Positions 55,777-64,000 of a DNA stretch of 64,000 nucleotides are shown one piece after another (positions within the stretch are counted from its first letter, which is position 1; every line of letters starts with the position of its first letter). The notes below the pieces were generated by a model. It saw only the letters and a list, made by a program, of their open reading frames with translations. It made no database searches and was not told the origin of the DNA. This DNA is from Pelistega europaea (GTDB lineage: Bacteria; Pseudomonadota; Gammaproteobacteria; Burkholderiales; Burkholderiaceae_B): contig NZ_JABGBO010000010.1 in assembly GCF_013133775.1 (NCBI RefSeq), positions 1 to 64,000 of the forward strand, given 5' to 3'. Both the position numbers and the translations under genes were made by a program.

Positions 55777-56085
55777 ATGACTTCCTTAATAATTCCTGGT
55801 TTCGCTATTCTTTTTCCTGATTCTGCAATCCGGCAAAAGGAAAAAAATGTCCACCTCCATAGTCAAATGAAACAAGAGGTTGCTTATTTGCAGCAGCATG
55901 ATAGGGCTAGAATGGCACTTAAAGCCATTGTAGATATGCCTGATCACTACGCGGATAGAATTATCCGAAGTATGTTAGATAATAAGGGACAGCTCAGTCA
56001 GAAATTAAAAAAAGAGTATGAGTTTTTAGCCTCAGAGGGCGTATGGGAGGAAATGGTGGCGGCTGTTCAAGCAGTTTTTGGGTGA
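55777..56085 (+). pseudogene. Possible C-terminal remnant of a Fic-family protein
   Basis: Up to 102 residues. The part after residue ~40 has the pattern seen at the C-terminus of some Fic proteins: RARMALKAIVDMPDHYAD, a hydrophobic IIRSML, then DNKGQLSQKLKKEYEFL and EEMVAAVQAVF. There is no Fic HPFxxGNGR catalytic motif, and no ribosome site before the first ATG. The right 25-bp direct repeat lies within the frame (residues ~23-31). A truncated gene end is most likely; the Fic assignment is by eye. Confidence 0.35.
55843..55867 (+). repeat. Right 25-bp direct repeat bracketing the siderophore locus
   Basis: Same orientation and 24 of 25 bases identical to 49908-49932. The two copies enclose the lipoprotein gene and the complete siderophore gene set. 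Confidence 0.8.
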
Positions 56086-56239
56086 GATAGCGATAGAAAA
56101 TGAAATCTTGCTAACAATGGGTATGTTTACAGTACCTTGAGCTTTGCCCACTATGTTATAGATTAAAAAACTGATACACCTCATGTAACTCTAATAATGC
56201 TATAATCAGGAGTTAATTTTAATTTTTCGATTAATTCCT

Positions 56240-58855
56240 ATGAAAACCGCAGAAATACGCTCAAAGTTTTTAAAGTTTTTTGAATCGCGTGGGCATACGA
56301 TTGTGAAATCGTCGTCTTTGGTGCCTGCTAATGACCCTACCTTGTTATTTACTAACTCTGGTATGGTGCAGTTTAAAGATGTGTTTACAGGCAAGGATAC
56401 TCGCCCTTACCGTCGTGCGACGACAGCTCAACGCTCTTTGCGTGCTGGTGGTAAGCACAATGACCTAGAGAATGTAGGCTATACCGCGCGTCACCACACT
56501 TTCTTTGAAATGTTGGGTAACTTTAGCTTTGGTGATTATTTCAAAGAAGATGCCATCAAGTTTGCATGGGAATTATTGACGACTGTTTATATGCTACCTA
56601 AAGAAAAGCTTTGGGTAACTGTTTATTTTGAAGATGATGAGGCTTACGGTATTTGGAAAGACCAAGTAGGTGTACCTCCAGAGCGTATTATCCGTATTGG
56701 TGATAACAAAGGGGCACGTTATGCCTCTGATAACTTCTGGCAAATGGCGGATACAGGTCCTTGTGGTCCTTGTTCTGAAATCTTCTATGATCATGGTCCT
56801 GATGTGTGGGGTGGTCCTCCAGGATCACCAGAGGAAGATGGTGATCGTTATATTGAGATTTGGAATCTCGTATTCATGCAGTTCGATCGTGATAAAGACG
56901 GTGTTCTACATCCTTTACCTCATCCTTGTGTAGATACTGGCATGGGTTTAGAGCGTATCTCAGCGGTATTGCAACACGTGCATTCTAACTACGAGATTGA
57001 TTTGTTCCAAAATCTTATCAAAGCCTCTGCACGTGAGACAGGTACGACTGATTTAAGCAATAACTCTCTTAAAGTCATTGCAGACCATATTCGTGCGTGT
57101 AGCTTTATGATTGTAGATGGTGTTATTCCCGGTAATGAGGGACGTGGTTATGTATTGCGTCGTATCATTCGCCGCGCATTGCGTCATGGTTATAAACTCG
57201 GTCAGACTAAGCCATTCTTCCATAAGTTAGTGGCGGATTTGGTTAAGGAAATGGGTGAGGCTTATCCTGAGTTGGTAGAGCAGCAAGAACGCGTAGCAGC
57301 GGTGCTTAAGCTCGAAGAGGAGCGTTTCCAAACCACACTTGAAAAAGGTATGAAAATTCTTGAGGCAGATTTAGAAGGTCTCAAGAAAGGAGATGTGTTA
57401 GATGGTCAAACTGTCTTTACGCTTTATGATACCTATGGTTTCCCATTTGACCTAACCGCTGATATTTGCCGTGAACGTGGTGTTGAAGTGGATGAAAAAG
57501 GCTTTGAAGCAGCGATGGATCGTCAGCGTGAAATGGCACGTGCGAGCGGTAAATTTAAAATGAATCAAAATCTGACTTATAACGGTCAGAATACGGATTT
57601 CCAAGGCTATGTAACTTTGGAAACAGAGGCTACTGTGTTGGCAATTTACCATGAGGGTACAGAGGTTCAAGAAGCAGCCGAGGGTCAAGACGTAGTTATT
57701 GTGCTAGACCAGACACCTTTCTATGCAGAGTCCGGTGGTCAAGTTGGTGATGCAGGCGCTTTGACTGGTTTTGGTAATGCTGTTCAAGTCTATGACACTC
57801 AAAAAATCACAGCGAATGTCTTTGGTCACTACGGCACAGTGAGTTTGGGGCATATCAAAGTAGGTGATGTTGTTCAAGCCCATGTCAATGTGGCTCGTCG
57901 CACTAGCATTACTCGTAACCACTCTGCTACTCACTTAATGCATAAAGCATTGCGTCAAGTCTTGGGTAGTCATGTTCAACAAAAAGGTTCGCTTGTTGAT
58001 GCAGAGAAGACTCGCTTTGACTTCTCTCATGATGCACCAGTCACTCCAGCACAAATAGCTGAGGTAGAGGCGATTGTGAATGCTGAAATCTTAGCTAACA
58101 CTGAGGTGCAAGCACAAATGATGGCGTTTGATGATGCTGTGGCTGGTGGTGCGATGGCCTTGTTTGGTGAGAAATACGGTGATGTCGTTCGCGTGCTTGA
58201 TATTGGTTTCTCTCGTGAGCTTTGCGGTGGTGTTCATGTTAAACGCACCGGTGATATTGGTTTATTCAAAATCGTCTCAGAGGGGGGTATTGCATCAGGT
58301 ATTCGTCGTGTAGAGGCAGTGACAGGTACGAATGCACTTAACTGGTTACGTAATCTTAACGAGAGTGTTGTACAAACAGCGGCTTTATTTAAAGCAGCAC
58401 CTGCTGATTTATTTGAGCGTGCGAAGTTGGCACAAGAACAAACTCGTCAACTTGAAAAAGAGCTAGCACAAACTAAAGATAAGTTAGCAAGTGCTATGGC
58501 AGCTGAACTTGTTGCACAGGCACAAGTTGTGAAAGGAACGAAGTTATTGGTGACTAAGTTAGATGGTGTTGATACTAAGTTCTTGCGTGAAATTGTGCCA
58601 CAACTGAAAGATAAATTACTATCTGGTGTTGTCGTAGTTGCTACTGTAGTGGATGGTAAGGTCAGTGTAGCAGTTGGCGTAAGTGCAGATAAAACCACTG
58701 CTGTAAAAGCGGGCGAGTTGGTTGGCTTTATCTCTGAAAAAGTAGGAGGTAAAGGCGGTGGTCGTCCAGATATGGCAATGGGTGGGGGCACTCAACCAGA
58801 AGCTTTGGATGCCGCTTTGGCTGCAGTTCCTGCTTGGGTGGAAGGAAAACTCTAA
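56240..58855 (+). CDS. alaS: Alanine-tRNA ligase
   Basis: 871 residues, full length. Catalytic core with [35 protein letters not shown] and [18 protein letters not shown]; tRNA recognition and the editing domain with [17 protein letters not shown] (HxxxH) and [18 protein letters not shown] (Cys and His of the zinc site, split here as CGGVH and RTGDIGLF); and a C-terminal C-Ala domain with a Gly-rich [15 protein letters not shown] signature. tusA begins directly at the stop (TAA then ATG), so the two are translationally coupled. Confidence 0.97.
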   Translation: MKTAEIRSKFLKFFESRGHTIVKSSSLVPANDPTLLFTNSGMVQFKDVFTGKDTRPYRRATTAQRSLRAGGKHNDLENVGYTARHHTFFEMLGNFSFGDYFKEDAIKFAWELLTTVYMLPKEKLWVTVYFEDDEAYGIWKDQVGVPPERIIRIGDNKGARYASDNFWQMADTGPCGPCSEIFYDHGPDVWGGPPGSPEEDGDRYIEIWNLVFMQFDRDKDGVLHPLPHPCVDTGMGLERISAVLQHVHSNYEIDLFQNLIKASARETGTTDLSNNSLKVIADHIRACSFMIVDGVIPGNEGRGYVLRRIIRRALRHGYKLGQTKPFFHKLVADLVKEMGEAYPELVEQQERVAAVLKLEEERFQTTLEKGMKILEADLEGLKKGDVLDGQTVFTLYDTYGFPFDLTADICRERGVEVDEKGFEAAMDRQREMARASGKFKMNQNLTYNGQNTDFQGYVTLETEATVLAIYHEGTEVQEAAEGQDVVIVLDQTPFYAESGGQVGDAGALTGFGNAVQVYDTQKITANVFGHYGTVSLGHIKVGDVVQAHVNVARRTSITRNHSATHLMHKALRQVLGSHVQQKGSLVDAEKTRFDFSHDAPVTPAQIAEVEAIVNAEILANTEVQAQMMAFDDAVAGGAMALFGEKYGDVVRVLDIGFSRELCGGVHVKRTGDIGLFKIVSEGGIASGIRRVEAVTGTNALNWLRNLNESVVQTAALFKAAPADLFERAKLAQEQTRQLEKELAQTKDKLASAMAAELVAQAQVVKGTKLLVTKLDGVDTKFLREIVPQLKDKLLSGVVVVATVVDGKVSVAVGVSADKTTAVKAGELVGFISEKVGGKGGGRPDMAMGGGTQPEALDAALAAVPAWVEGKL

Positions 58856-59095
58856 ATGGGTAATCCTGATTTTGCTGTAGAAGTGGATGCTTGTGGCTTG
58901 GTTTGTCCTTTGCCTTTGCTTAGGACAAAGAAAGCCTTGCAAGCATTAGAGAGTGGGCAAGTGGTTAAGGTCATCACAACGGATAAAAATGCTGTTGGTG
59001 ACTTTCAGGCATTTGCCAAGCAAACAGGGCATCTTATTCTGAGCCAAGATTCCGTTGATAATGAACATATTGTGCATTTTATCCAAAAACGTTAA
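58856..59095 (+). CDS. tusA: TusA-family sulfurtransferase
   Basis: 79 residues. Small persulfide carrier that passes sulfur for tRNA thiolation (mnm5s2U) or molybdopterin routes. VDACGLVCPLPLLRTKKAL holds the CPxP signature with the acceptor Cys at 17; Cys13 is an additional residue seen in many TusA/SirA-like proteins. It begins at the base after the alaS stop, with the ribosome site inside alaS. The alaS-tusA order is common in Betaproteobacteria. A 56-bp tandem-repeat array follows. Confidence 0.85.
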   Translation: MGNPDFAVEVDACGLVCPLPLLRTKKALQALESGQVVKVITTDKNAVGDFQAFAKQTGHLILSQDSVDNEHIVHFIQKR

Positions 59096-59182
59096 GTATG
59101 GATTTGTGTACTAATATGAGTGGATGCACTTCCTACTCATTAAGGCCAGGTGCTTTTAAATTAAATTACTGTATATGTGAGT

Positions 59183-59376
59183 AGTAGTGCTATTGCCAGA
59201 GGGGCTTGTTGCTGGTGTATATACCAGTGATGGTTGGTAGTAGTGCTATTGCCAGAGGGGCTTGTTGCTGGTGTATATACCAGTGATGGTTGGTCGTAGT
59301 GCTATTGCCAGAGAGGCTTGTTGCAGGTGTATATACCAGTGATGGTTGGTCGTAGTGCTATTGCCAGAGAGGCTTG
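59183..59376. repeat. 56-bp tandem repeat, 3 full copies plus a partial, after tusA
   Basis: Units start at 59183, 59239, 59295 and 59351 (partial). Each full unit contains the hairpin CTGGT/ACCAG (or a one-base variant) around GTATAT. They fill much of the gap to rpsP. Confidence 0.95.
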
Positions 59377-59513
59377 GTGAGGGTAGTGTTGTAAATAAGC
59401 GTGATTTTGTAAAAATCTCCTTCTCATGTATTGATTTATTCAGAAAAAACTTCTAAAATTACTCGTTTATTATTTTATTTGACTAACCTATTAACTAAAG
59501 AGGAATAACCCCC

Positions 59514-59759
59514 ATGGTGGTGATTCGTTTAGCCCGTGGTGGCTCTAAAAAACGTCCATTTTACAATATCGTAGCAGCTGACTCACGTAATCGTCGTGAC
59601 GGTCGCTTTATTGAGCGTGTTGGTTTTTATAACCCAGTAGGTAACCCTTCTGTTGAGAACTTGCGCATCGCTTTAGATCGCGTAAACTACTGGACATCTA
59701 ACGGTGCACAGGTTTCTGATGCTGTTGCTCGTTTGTTAAAATCTTACCAACCAGCTTAA
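59514..59759 (+). CDS. rpsP: 30S ribosomal protein S16
   Basis: 81 residues. [20 protein letters not shown] is diagnostic, followed by [14 protein letters not shown]. Structural 30S protein needed for subunit assembly. AAAGAGGAA precedes the start. The rpsP-rimM-trmD order is the classic ribosomal-protein/tRNA-modification cluster; a terminator hairpin and 305 bases separate it from rimM here. Confidence 0.97.
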   Translation: MVVIRLARGGSKKRPFYNIVAADSRNRRDGRFIERVGFYNPVGNPSVENLRIALDRVNYWTSNGAQVSDAVARLLKSYQPA

Positions 59760-59884
59760 TTTGAGTGGGCTGTTGTCTGATGAAGTGAAGCAATAGCTTG
59801 GTGAGTTTAGTGATTGTTGATGAGCTAATCTCAAGGGCTGTTTTTTGAAATACTAGTCAGACTAGGTAGATTGAGTAGAATATG

Positions 59885-59915
59885 ACGACCGTTGGCGTAG
59901 GCTAACGGTCGTTTT
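59885..59915 (+). terminator. rpsP terminator
   Basis: ACGACCGTT (59885-59893) and AACGGTCGT (59904-59912) form a 9-bp stem extended by GC/GC, then TTT. It may only partly stop transcription into rimM. Confidence 0.7.
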
Positions 59916-60064
59916 CGTTTAGGTGTTTTGCTAAAGCTCGTGCGTGTTTTGCATATACCTAAAACATAGTCTGTATATTAAAGGGCATGAAACTGGTATG
60001 CCAAAGTTGGGTGTAATCTATACGGCTATGCTGTTGAATATAAGATGAGAATAGGGGTAGATTC

Positions 60065-60661
60065 GTGATAAATGCCATTCCAGAAGATTTAGTGGAGGTT
60101 GGGCGTATCGGTGATGCTTACGGTGTTCAGGGTATGATACGTGTTGTTCCATTTTCCGAACAAGAGACGATTCTATTGGATGTCAAACAATGGTGGTTGA
60201 TGCGTACAGATTTACGTGGCAAGACGTTGGATGCTATGCGTGATGCACAATTAGTGCGTAGCCGTATGCAGGGTAGTGCCATTGTAGCTAAACTGAAAGG
60301 TATTGATGATCGCGATCAAGCACAAGCCCTTAAAGGGACAACTGTTTATGTATCACGGGCTGATTTTCCTCAGACAGAGGATGATGAGTTTTATTGGGTG
60401 GATTTAATTGGTTGTGCAGTTTATAGCAATCATACTTCTCCAGAATCGTTGATTGGTGTGGTGGCGGAGGTGTCTGATAATGGGGCACATGGTGTGCTGC
60501 ACGTGCAACGTCAATGTTTAAATGCTGCTGGTGAACCAGAAAATATGCTGACTGCCAAGGGGCGTGCCTTGATGACCCTTATTCCTTTTGTGAGGCAAAC
60601 TGTGCCGGTAGTGGATTTAGATAAACGTTATATCCAAGCGGATTGGCCTGTGGATTTTTGA
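60065..60661 (+). CDS. rimM: Ribosome maturation factor RimM
   Basis: 198 residues, starting with GTG. Binds S19 and aids 16S 3'-domain processing. N-terminal barrel: VEVGRIGDAYGVQGMIRVVP; PRC-barrel part: EFYWVDLIGCAVY, GVVAEVSDNGAHGVLHVQ, and LIPFVRQTVPVVDLDKRYI near the end. The last codons (PVDF) and stop lie in a 28-bp tandem duplication. trmD starts 65 bases later. Confidence 0.92.
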   Translation: MINAIPEDLVEVGRIGDAYGVQGMIRVVPFSEQETILLDVKQWWLMRTDLRGKTLDAMRDAQLVRSRMQGSAIVAKLKGIDDRDQAQALKGTTVYVSRADFPQTEDDEFYWVDLIGCAVYSNHTSPESLIGVVAEVSDNGAHGVLHVQRQCLNAAGEPENMLTAKGRALMTLIPFVRQTVPVVDLDKRYIQADWPVDF

Positions 60662-60725
60662 TTGTAAAAATTAGTCTGTGGATTTTTGATTGTAAAAATT
60701 AGTCTGTGGATTTTAATCGTAAAAA
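60648..60725. repeat. 28-bp tandem repeat, 2.8 copies, spanning the rimM stop
   Basis: Units at 60648-60675 and 60676-60703 are identical; a third, diverged unit runs from 60704 to just before the trmD start. The first unit encodes the last residues and stop of RimM. Confidence 0.92.
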
Positions 60726-60726
60726 T

Positions 60727-61494
60727 ATGCGTGTCGATGTTATTACCTTATTTCCTGAGATGTTTTCTGTGGTATCTGAATTAGGTGTCACAGGTAGGGC
60801 ACATCAGAAAGGGATTTGGTCTTTAAAGACGTGGAATCCGCGAGTGTTTACTGAAGACGTACATCATACGGTTGATGATAGGCCCTATGGTGGAGGTCCT
60901 GGTATGGTGATGTTAGCAGAGCCTTTAGTGAAAACTCTTAACGCAATTCGTGCCGAACATACCAGCTTGGGCTTACACCATCCGCTTTATCTTTTAAGCC
61001 CCGTCGGTCAGGTATTTAAGCAGGAGCAGGCACAGGCTTTAAGTCAAACCACAGGTTTTATCCTTTTATGCGGGCGTTATGAGGGTATTGATCAGCGCTT
61101 TATTAATCATTATGTGGATGGTCAGATTTCTTTGGGGGATTTTGTGCTGTCAGGTGGTGAGATTGCGGCACTGGCGGTGTTGGACAGCATGGTAAGGTTA
61201 TTGCCGGGAGTGTTGAATACTTTAGATTCAGCACTGCAAGACTCCTTTCATGAGGCGCAGTCTGGCTTATTGGATAGCCCTCACTATACGCGTCCTGAGG
61301 TATTTGAAGGGGAGCCAGTGCCAGGGGTGTTGCTATCAGGTCATCATAAAAATATAGCCCAATGGCGGCGAGAGCAATCTTTACGATTGACTGCACAACA
61401 TCGTCCTGATTTGATTAAATCAGCAAGAAATCAGGGATGGTTAAGTAAAAAAGATGAGCAGTTTCTAAGAGAGCTGTGTGTTGGCAATGAATAA
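60727..61494 (+). CDS. trmD: tRNA (guanine-37-N1)-methyltransferase
   Basis: 255 residues from ATG 60727 ([13 protein letters not shown]); an in-frame GTG upstream lies in the repeat and is not preferred. Essential SPOUT methyltransferase that makes m1G37 and prevents frameshifting. Motifs: [27 protein letters not shown], and [20 protein letters not shown], the trefoil-knot SAM site. The last ~18 codons are duplicated downstream. No ribosome site of note is seen because the 28-bp repeat runs up to the start. Confidence 0.95.
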   Translation: MRVDVITLFPEMFSVVSELGVTGRAHQKGIWSLKTWNPRVFTEDVHHTVDDRPYGGGPGMVMLAEPLVKTLNAIRAEHTSLGLHHPLYLLSPVGQVFKQEQAQALSQTTGFILLCGRYEGIDQRFINHYVDGQISLGDFVLSGGEIAALAVLDSMVRLLPGVLNTLDSALQDSFHEAQSGLLDSPHYTRPEVFEGEPVPGVLLSGHHKNIAQWRREQSLRLTAQHRPDLIKSARNQGWLSKKDEQFLRELCVGNE

Positions 61495-61610
61495 GGCCTA
61501 AATATTATTTGGGTTGAGTAAAAAAGATGAGCAGTTTCTAAGAGAACTGTGTATTGGCAATGAATAAGGCCTAAATATTATTTGGGTTGAGTAAAAAAGA
61601 TGAGCAGTTT
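61441..61610. repeat. 73-bp tandem repeat from the trmD 3' end, 2.3 copies
   Basis: Units start at 61441, 61514 and 61587 (partial). The first contains the last codons and stop of trmD; the second repeats them with two or three substitutions outside any gene frame. No further gene is seen up to 61899. Confidence 0.92.
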
Positions 61611-61899
61611 TTGAAGAGGTCTTGGATAAGTCAAGGTGACGGGTGGTTTTAGGTGGTGCTGTCTTGTGCTATCTTGGACAAGGTGGTTTATTAAGATAAA
61701 AGTGTATAGGATTCGGCATTTATGCTTTTTGAAGAGGTTGTGCCATGTTTTTACAGGGAAGATATGCCATTAGTGTTTGGTACTATGCGTTTTAGAAGGA
61801 TTAAATCATATCTTGGGTAGAGAAAACTTGAAAATAGCGAATTAATCACTATATAAGGTCTTGAAATTTTGTTAAAAATAAGTCAAACTATCGGGCACT

Positions 61900-62391
61900 A
61901 TGGATACAAAAGTACTTTTCGTTTGCATGGGTAATATTTGCCGCTCCCCAAGTGCGGTAGGTGTGTTGCGTCACCTAGTCCGTGAAGCTGGGTTGCAAAA
62001 TCATATCAAAATTGATTCTGCAGGCACACATGATTACCATATTGGTGAGGCACCTGACGGACGCGCTCAGTTTGTTTGCCGCAAGCACGGTTATGACATT
62101 AGTGATATTCGTGCACGCCAAATTACGCTCGAAGATATCAAAGAATATGATTTGATTCTTGCGATGGATTGGGAGTGTCTTTCTTATTTACAGCAGATAG
62201 CCCCCCGTTATGAACATCATAAATTGATGCTGTTGATGCGTTATGCTAATGATTACGAGGAAGCTACCGTAGCAGACCCCTACTATGGTGGTGTCGATAG
62301 TTTTTTCCGCATGTTAGATTGTCTTGAGGATGCTTGTCAGGGCGTTTTTGAAGTGCTTAGTAAGCGAGTGACTCAATATCAAGTTGCCTAA
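61900..62391 (+). CDS. Low-molecular-weight protein-tyrosine phosphatase
   Basis: 163 residues. LFVCMGNICRSPSA is the P-loop with nucleophile C9 and R15 (CX5R); the general acid Asp lies in VADPYYGG near residue 126, followed by the DPYYGG-associated aromatic pair. Cytoplasmic enzyme of the LMW-PTP/arsenate-reductase fold. No kinase or capsule gene is nearby to suggest a target, so it is probably the housekeeping member found in many Betaproteobacteria. No strong ribosome site. Confidence 0.88.
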   Translation: MDTKVLFVCMGNICRSPSAVGVLRHLVREAGLQNHIKIDSAGTHDYHIGEAPDGRAQFVCRKHGYDISDIRARQITLEDIKEYDLILAMDWECLSYLQQIAPRYEHHKLMLLMRYANDYEEATVADPYYGGVDSFFRMLDCLEDACQGVFEVLSKRVTQYQVA

Positions 62392-62410
62392 GGTGCTATT
62401 AAGTAGCACC
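62392..62410. terminator. Hairpin between convergent genes
   Basis: GGTGCTA-TTAAG-TAGCACC starts at the phosphatase stop. No T-run follows on either strand, so terminator function is tentative. Confidence 0.4.
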
Positions 62411-62461
62411 ATGAGACACGAGAGAATCTGCCCAATCCTCTTGCTTAAGCTTATAGCGGGG

Positions 62462-62611
62462 TCAATGTCCTGTTGGTGATTTCATTTGAATATTACCAAA
62501 AGCCCCTCCCACTGTACCGACAACACCATCAACAGAGGCATTGGGGTCAAGGTAATGCTGGCATGCCTGTAAGCATAAACAACAACAAGTTAAGAATAAC
62601 AGTTTTTTCAT
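62462..62611 (-). CDS. Small lipoprotein, 49 residues
   Basis: ATG at 62611 (MKKLLFLTCCCLCLQAC) with AAAGG upstream; the protein ends at TGA 62462-62464. LQAC is a lipobox giving a lipidated Cys at 17. The mature ~33-residue part is HYLDPNASVDGVVGTVGG followed by AFGNIQMKSPTGH, Gly-rich and soluble. It resembles short entericidin-like or 'small lipoprotein' gene products of Proteobacteria in layout only; no family is claimed. It lies between recJ and the phosphatase gene, on the recJ strand but 44 bases after its stop. Confidence 0.6.
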   Translation of the reverse strand: MKKLLFLTCCCLCLQACQHYLDPNASVDGVVGTVGGAFGNIQMKSPTGH

Positions 62612-62655
62612 AAAGTAACCTTTTATGGTGATAGAAACACTATTTTGATAATAGA

Positions 62656-64000
62656 CTAAGCTACTATTGCATGCTTTATCATTAATTGAGTATATACATT
62701 ACCATTCCAGTAGTTGGGTACAAACTCATAGACTAATTCTACTGTATCAGGCAATTCTTCTGGATGATTAAACCAAATTGCATCAAATACCATCCCTTCA
62801 CGCATAACCTGTAGTTTTAAGTGCTTCTCTTTTAATAACCGTTGACTGCGAACTTGAAATATATCGCGAAATATAGGGCTAGGAAAACCTGCTCCCCACA
62901 CGTATTGACTGAGAGTAATAGCTGTTTCTGCTGTGGCATACTCTATATTTAAAGAACCATCAGTCTCAATAACTGGGGCAAAAACTGTTTTTCCACTAAT
63001 ATCGACTACAGCTTGATCAAAGGCTTTAGAAAAACGCTCAAAATCTTTTGCTGATATAGTTAATCCAGCTGCCATAGCATGTCCGCCGAATTTATGAATT
63101 AAATCAGGGTGTTGTTTAGAAACTAAATCTAAGGCATCTCGTAGATGAACATCAGGTACGGAGCGACCAGAGCCACGGATTTCACCATCATCACCAGGGG
63201 CAAAAGCAAGCGTGGGTTTCCAGAATTTCTCTTTAAGACGTGAGGCTACAATTCCTACGACTCCTTGGTGCCACTCAGGATGAAATACACAAATGGAGTG
63301 CTTTAATGAGAAATTTTCACTTTCAATCTCAATCAGTGCCTGATTACTCATTTCTTGTTCAATACTGCGACGAGTATGATTCCACTCATCGAGTTGTTGG
63401 GCTAAGGACAATGCCTCATCATAATCATCACTGATTAAGCAGCGAATACCGATACTCATATCAGCTAAACGACCGGCAGCATTAATGCGTGGCCCGATTT
63501 TAAAACCTAAATCCATGCTGTTGGCTTGTCTAGGGTCGGTGCCTGCCACATCAAATAATGCTTGAATCCCGGAGTGCATCTGACCTGAACGAATACGTGC
63601 AAGACCTTGAGTAACAAGGATACGGTTATTGCTATCTAGTTTAACAACATCGGCAACAGTGCCAAGAGCAACCAAATCAGCTAGCTTATCTAATCGGGGT
63701 TCAGGGTGTTGTTGATAATGACCTCGAGCACGCAATTCTGCTCGTAATGCCATCAGTGTATAGAAAATGACTCCCACCCCAGCGAGATTTTTAGATGGAA
63801 AGTTGCAGTCTTTTTGATTGGGATTAATGATAGCAATAGCATCGGGTAGTTGATCGCCAGGTAAATGGTGATCAGTGACCAATACCTCAATACCCTGTTT
63901 TTTGGCTGCAGCGACGCCATCTACACTAGCAATGCCATTGTCCACAGTGATAATCATATCGGGTTTTACGGCATTGCGTGCCAACACGACATCAATCACA
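62656..64000 (-). CDS. recJ: Single-stranded-DNA exonuclease RecJ, partial
   Basis: The frame is open to the window edge, so the N-terminal ~100-120 residues are missing. The remaining 447 residues contain the DHH-family motifs IITVDNGIASVDG and LVTDHHLPGDQLPDA, the middle GPRINAAGRLADMS, the DHHA1 part with HPEWHQGVVGIVASRLKE and FGGHAMAAGLTI, and the C-terminal OB domain. RecJ degrades ssDNA 5' to 3' in recombination and mismatch repair. It reads toward the small lipoprotein gene. Confidence 0.95.
   Translation of the reverse strand, partial: VIDVVLARNAVKPDMIITVDNGIASVDGVAAAKKQGIEVLVTDHHLPGDQLPDAIAIINPNQKDCNFPSKNLAGVGVIFYTLMALRAELRARGHYQQHPEPRLDKLADLVALGTVADVVKLDSNNRILVTQGLARIRSGQMHSGIQALFDVAGTDPRQANSMDLGFKIGPRINAAGRLADMSIGIRCLISDDYDEALSLAQQLDEWNHTRRSIEQEMSNQALIEIESENFSLKHSICVFHPEWHQGVVGIVASRLKEKFWKPTLAFAPGDDGEIRGSGRSVPDVHLRDALDLVSKQHPDLIHKFGGHAMAAGLTISAKDFERFSKAFDQAVVDISGKTVFAPVIETDGSLNIEYATAETAITLSQYVWGAGFPSPIFRDIFQVRSQRLLKEKHLKLQVMREGMVFDAIWFNHPEELPDTVELVYEFVPNYWNGNVYTQLMIKHAIVA

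Noticed and set aside
20370-61950. AAGTGCGGT (the Pasteurellaceae DNA uptake 9-mer) near 20374 and 61938
   Set aside because: Only two copies were noticed in the window, close to chance, and both lie in coding sequence.

Overview
The window reads as a chromosomal segment of a low-to-moderate-GC betaproteobacterium, most likely an Alcaligenaceae relative of Pelistega, Oligella or Taylorella. This is inferred from gene content: a Bordetella-type porin, the hda / HAD-IB phosphatase / pcnB / folK run divergent from purM, an NnrS protein, an rpsP-rimM-trmD cluster, and parE-parC followed by a 2Fe-2S/FAD reductase. No species-level marker is visible. No rRNA, transposase gene, prophage or CRISPR array was seen. 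One tRNA-Ser(GCT) is present.

Layout: 1-0.5 kb, C-terminal anchor of a trimeric autotransporter adhesin. 0.5-4.7 kb, a palindromic intergenic element, an AAA-ATPase/PDDEXK_9 protein, NnrS, and a squalene/phytoene-synthase-like protein. 5-12 kb, a DAACS symporter, then folK, pcnB, HAD and hda on the minus strand, then purM. 11.4-17 kb, two more AAA-ATPase/PDDEXK_9 paralogues around a membrane protein and the porin. 17.4-25 kb, cysK, comEC, an alpha/beta hydrolase, a PHP phosphoesterase and greB. 25-29 kb, minus strand: a DUF711/ACT-domain pair, rlmJ and ugpQ. 29-37 kb: ppiD, a 2-hydroxyacid dehydrogenase, mmsB with an acyl-CoA dehydrogenase (probably valine catabolism), corA, yajQ and tRNA-Ser. 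37-40 kb, minus strand: an Fe-alcohol dehydrogenase and lysC. 40.3-44.4 kb: a compact catabolic locus with a two-subunit UxaA/SuyAB-type lyase, a DAACS transporter and a GntR regulator, carrying the same long palindrome in front of both outward-facing units. 44.5-49.9 kb: parE, parC and the reductase. 49.9-55.9 kb: an iron-siderophore locus (AraC regulator, TonB receptor, cupin, binding protein) with Fur-like boxes, bracketed by 25-bp direct repeats. 55.8-64 kb: a possible Fic remnant, alaS, tusA, rpsP, rimM, trmD, a low-molecular-weight phosphatase, a small lipoprotein and the C-terminal part of recJ.

The most striking genome-scale pattern is the number of short tandem duplications (16 to about 91 bp units, 2 to 7 copies). 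They lie just after, or across, stop codons: after the DAACS gene and at folK, comEC, the hydrolase, greB, the 2-hydroxyacid dehydrogenase, the acyl-CoA dehydrogenase, yajQ, tusA, rimM and trmD. Two further in-frame repeat blocks lie inside comEC. The three scattered AAA/PDDEXK paralogues, the SuyAB-like locus with a readable operator, and the repeat-flanked siderophore locus are the other regions that deserve attention. Start codons were re-chosen where an internal ATG has a clearly better ribosome binding site; these cases are stated in each entry.
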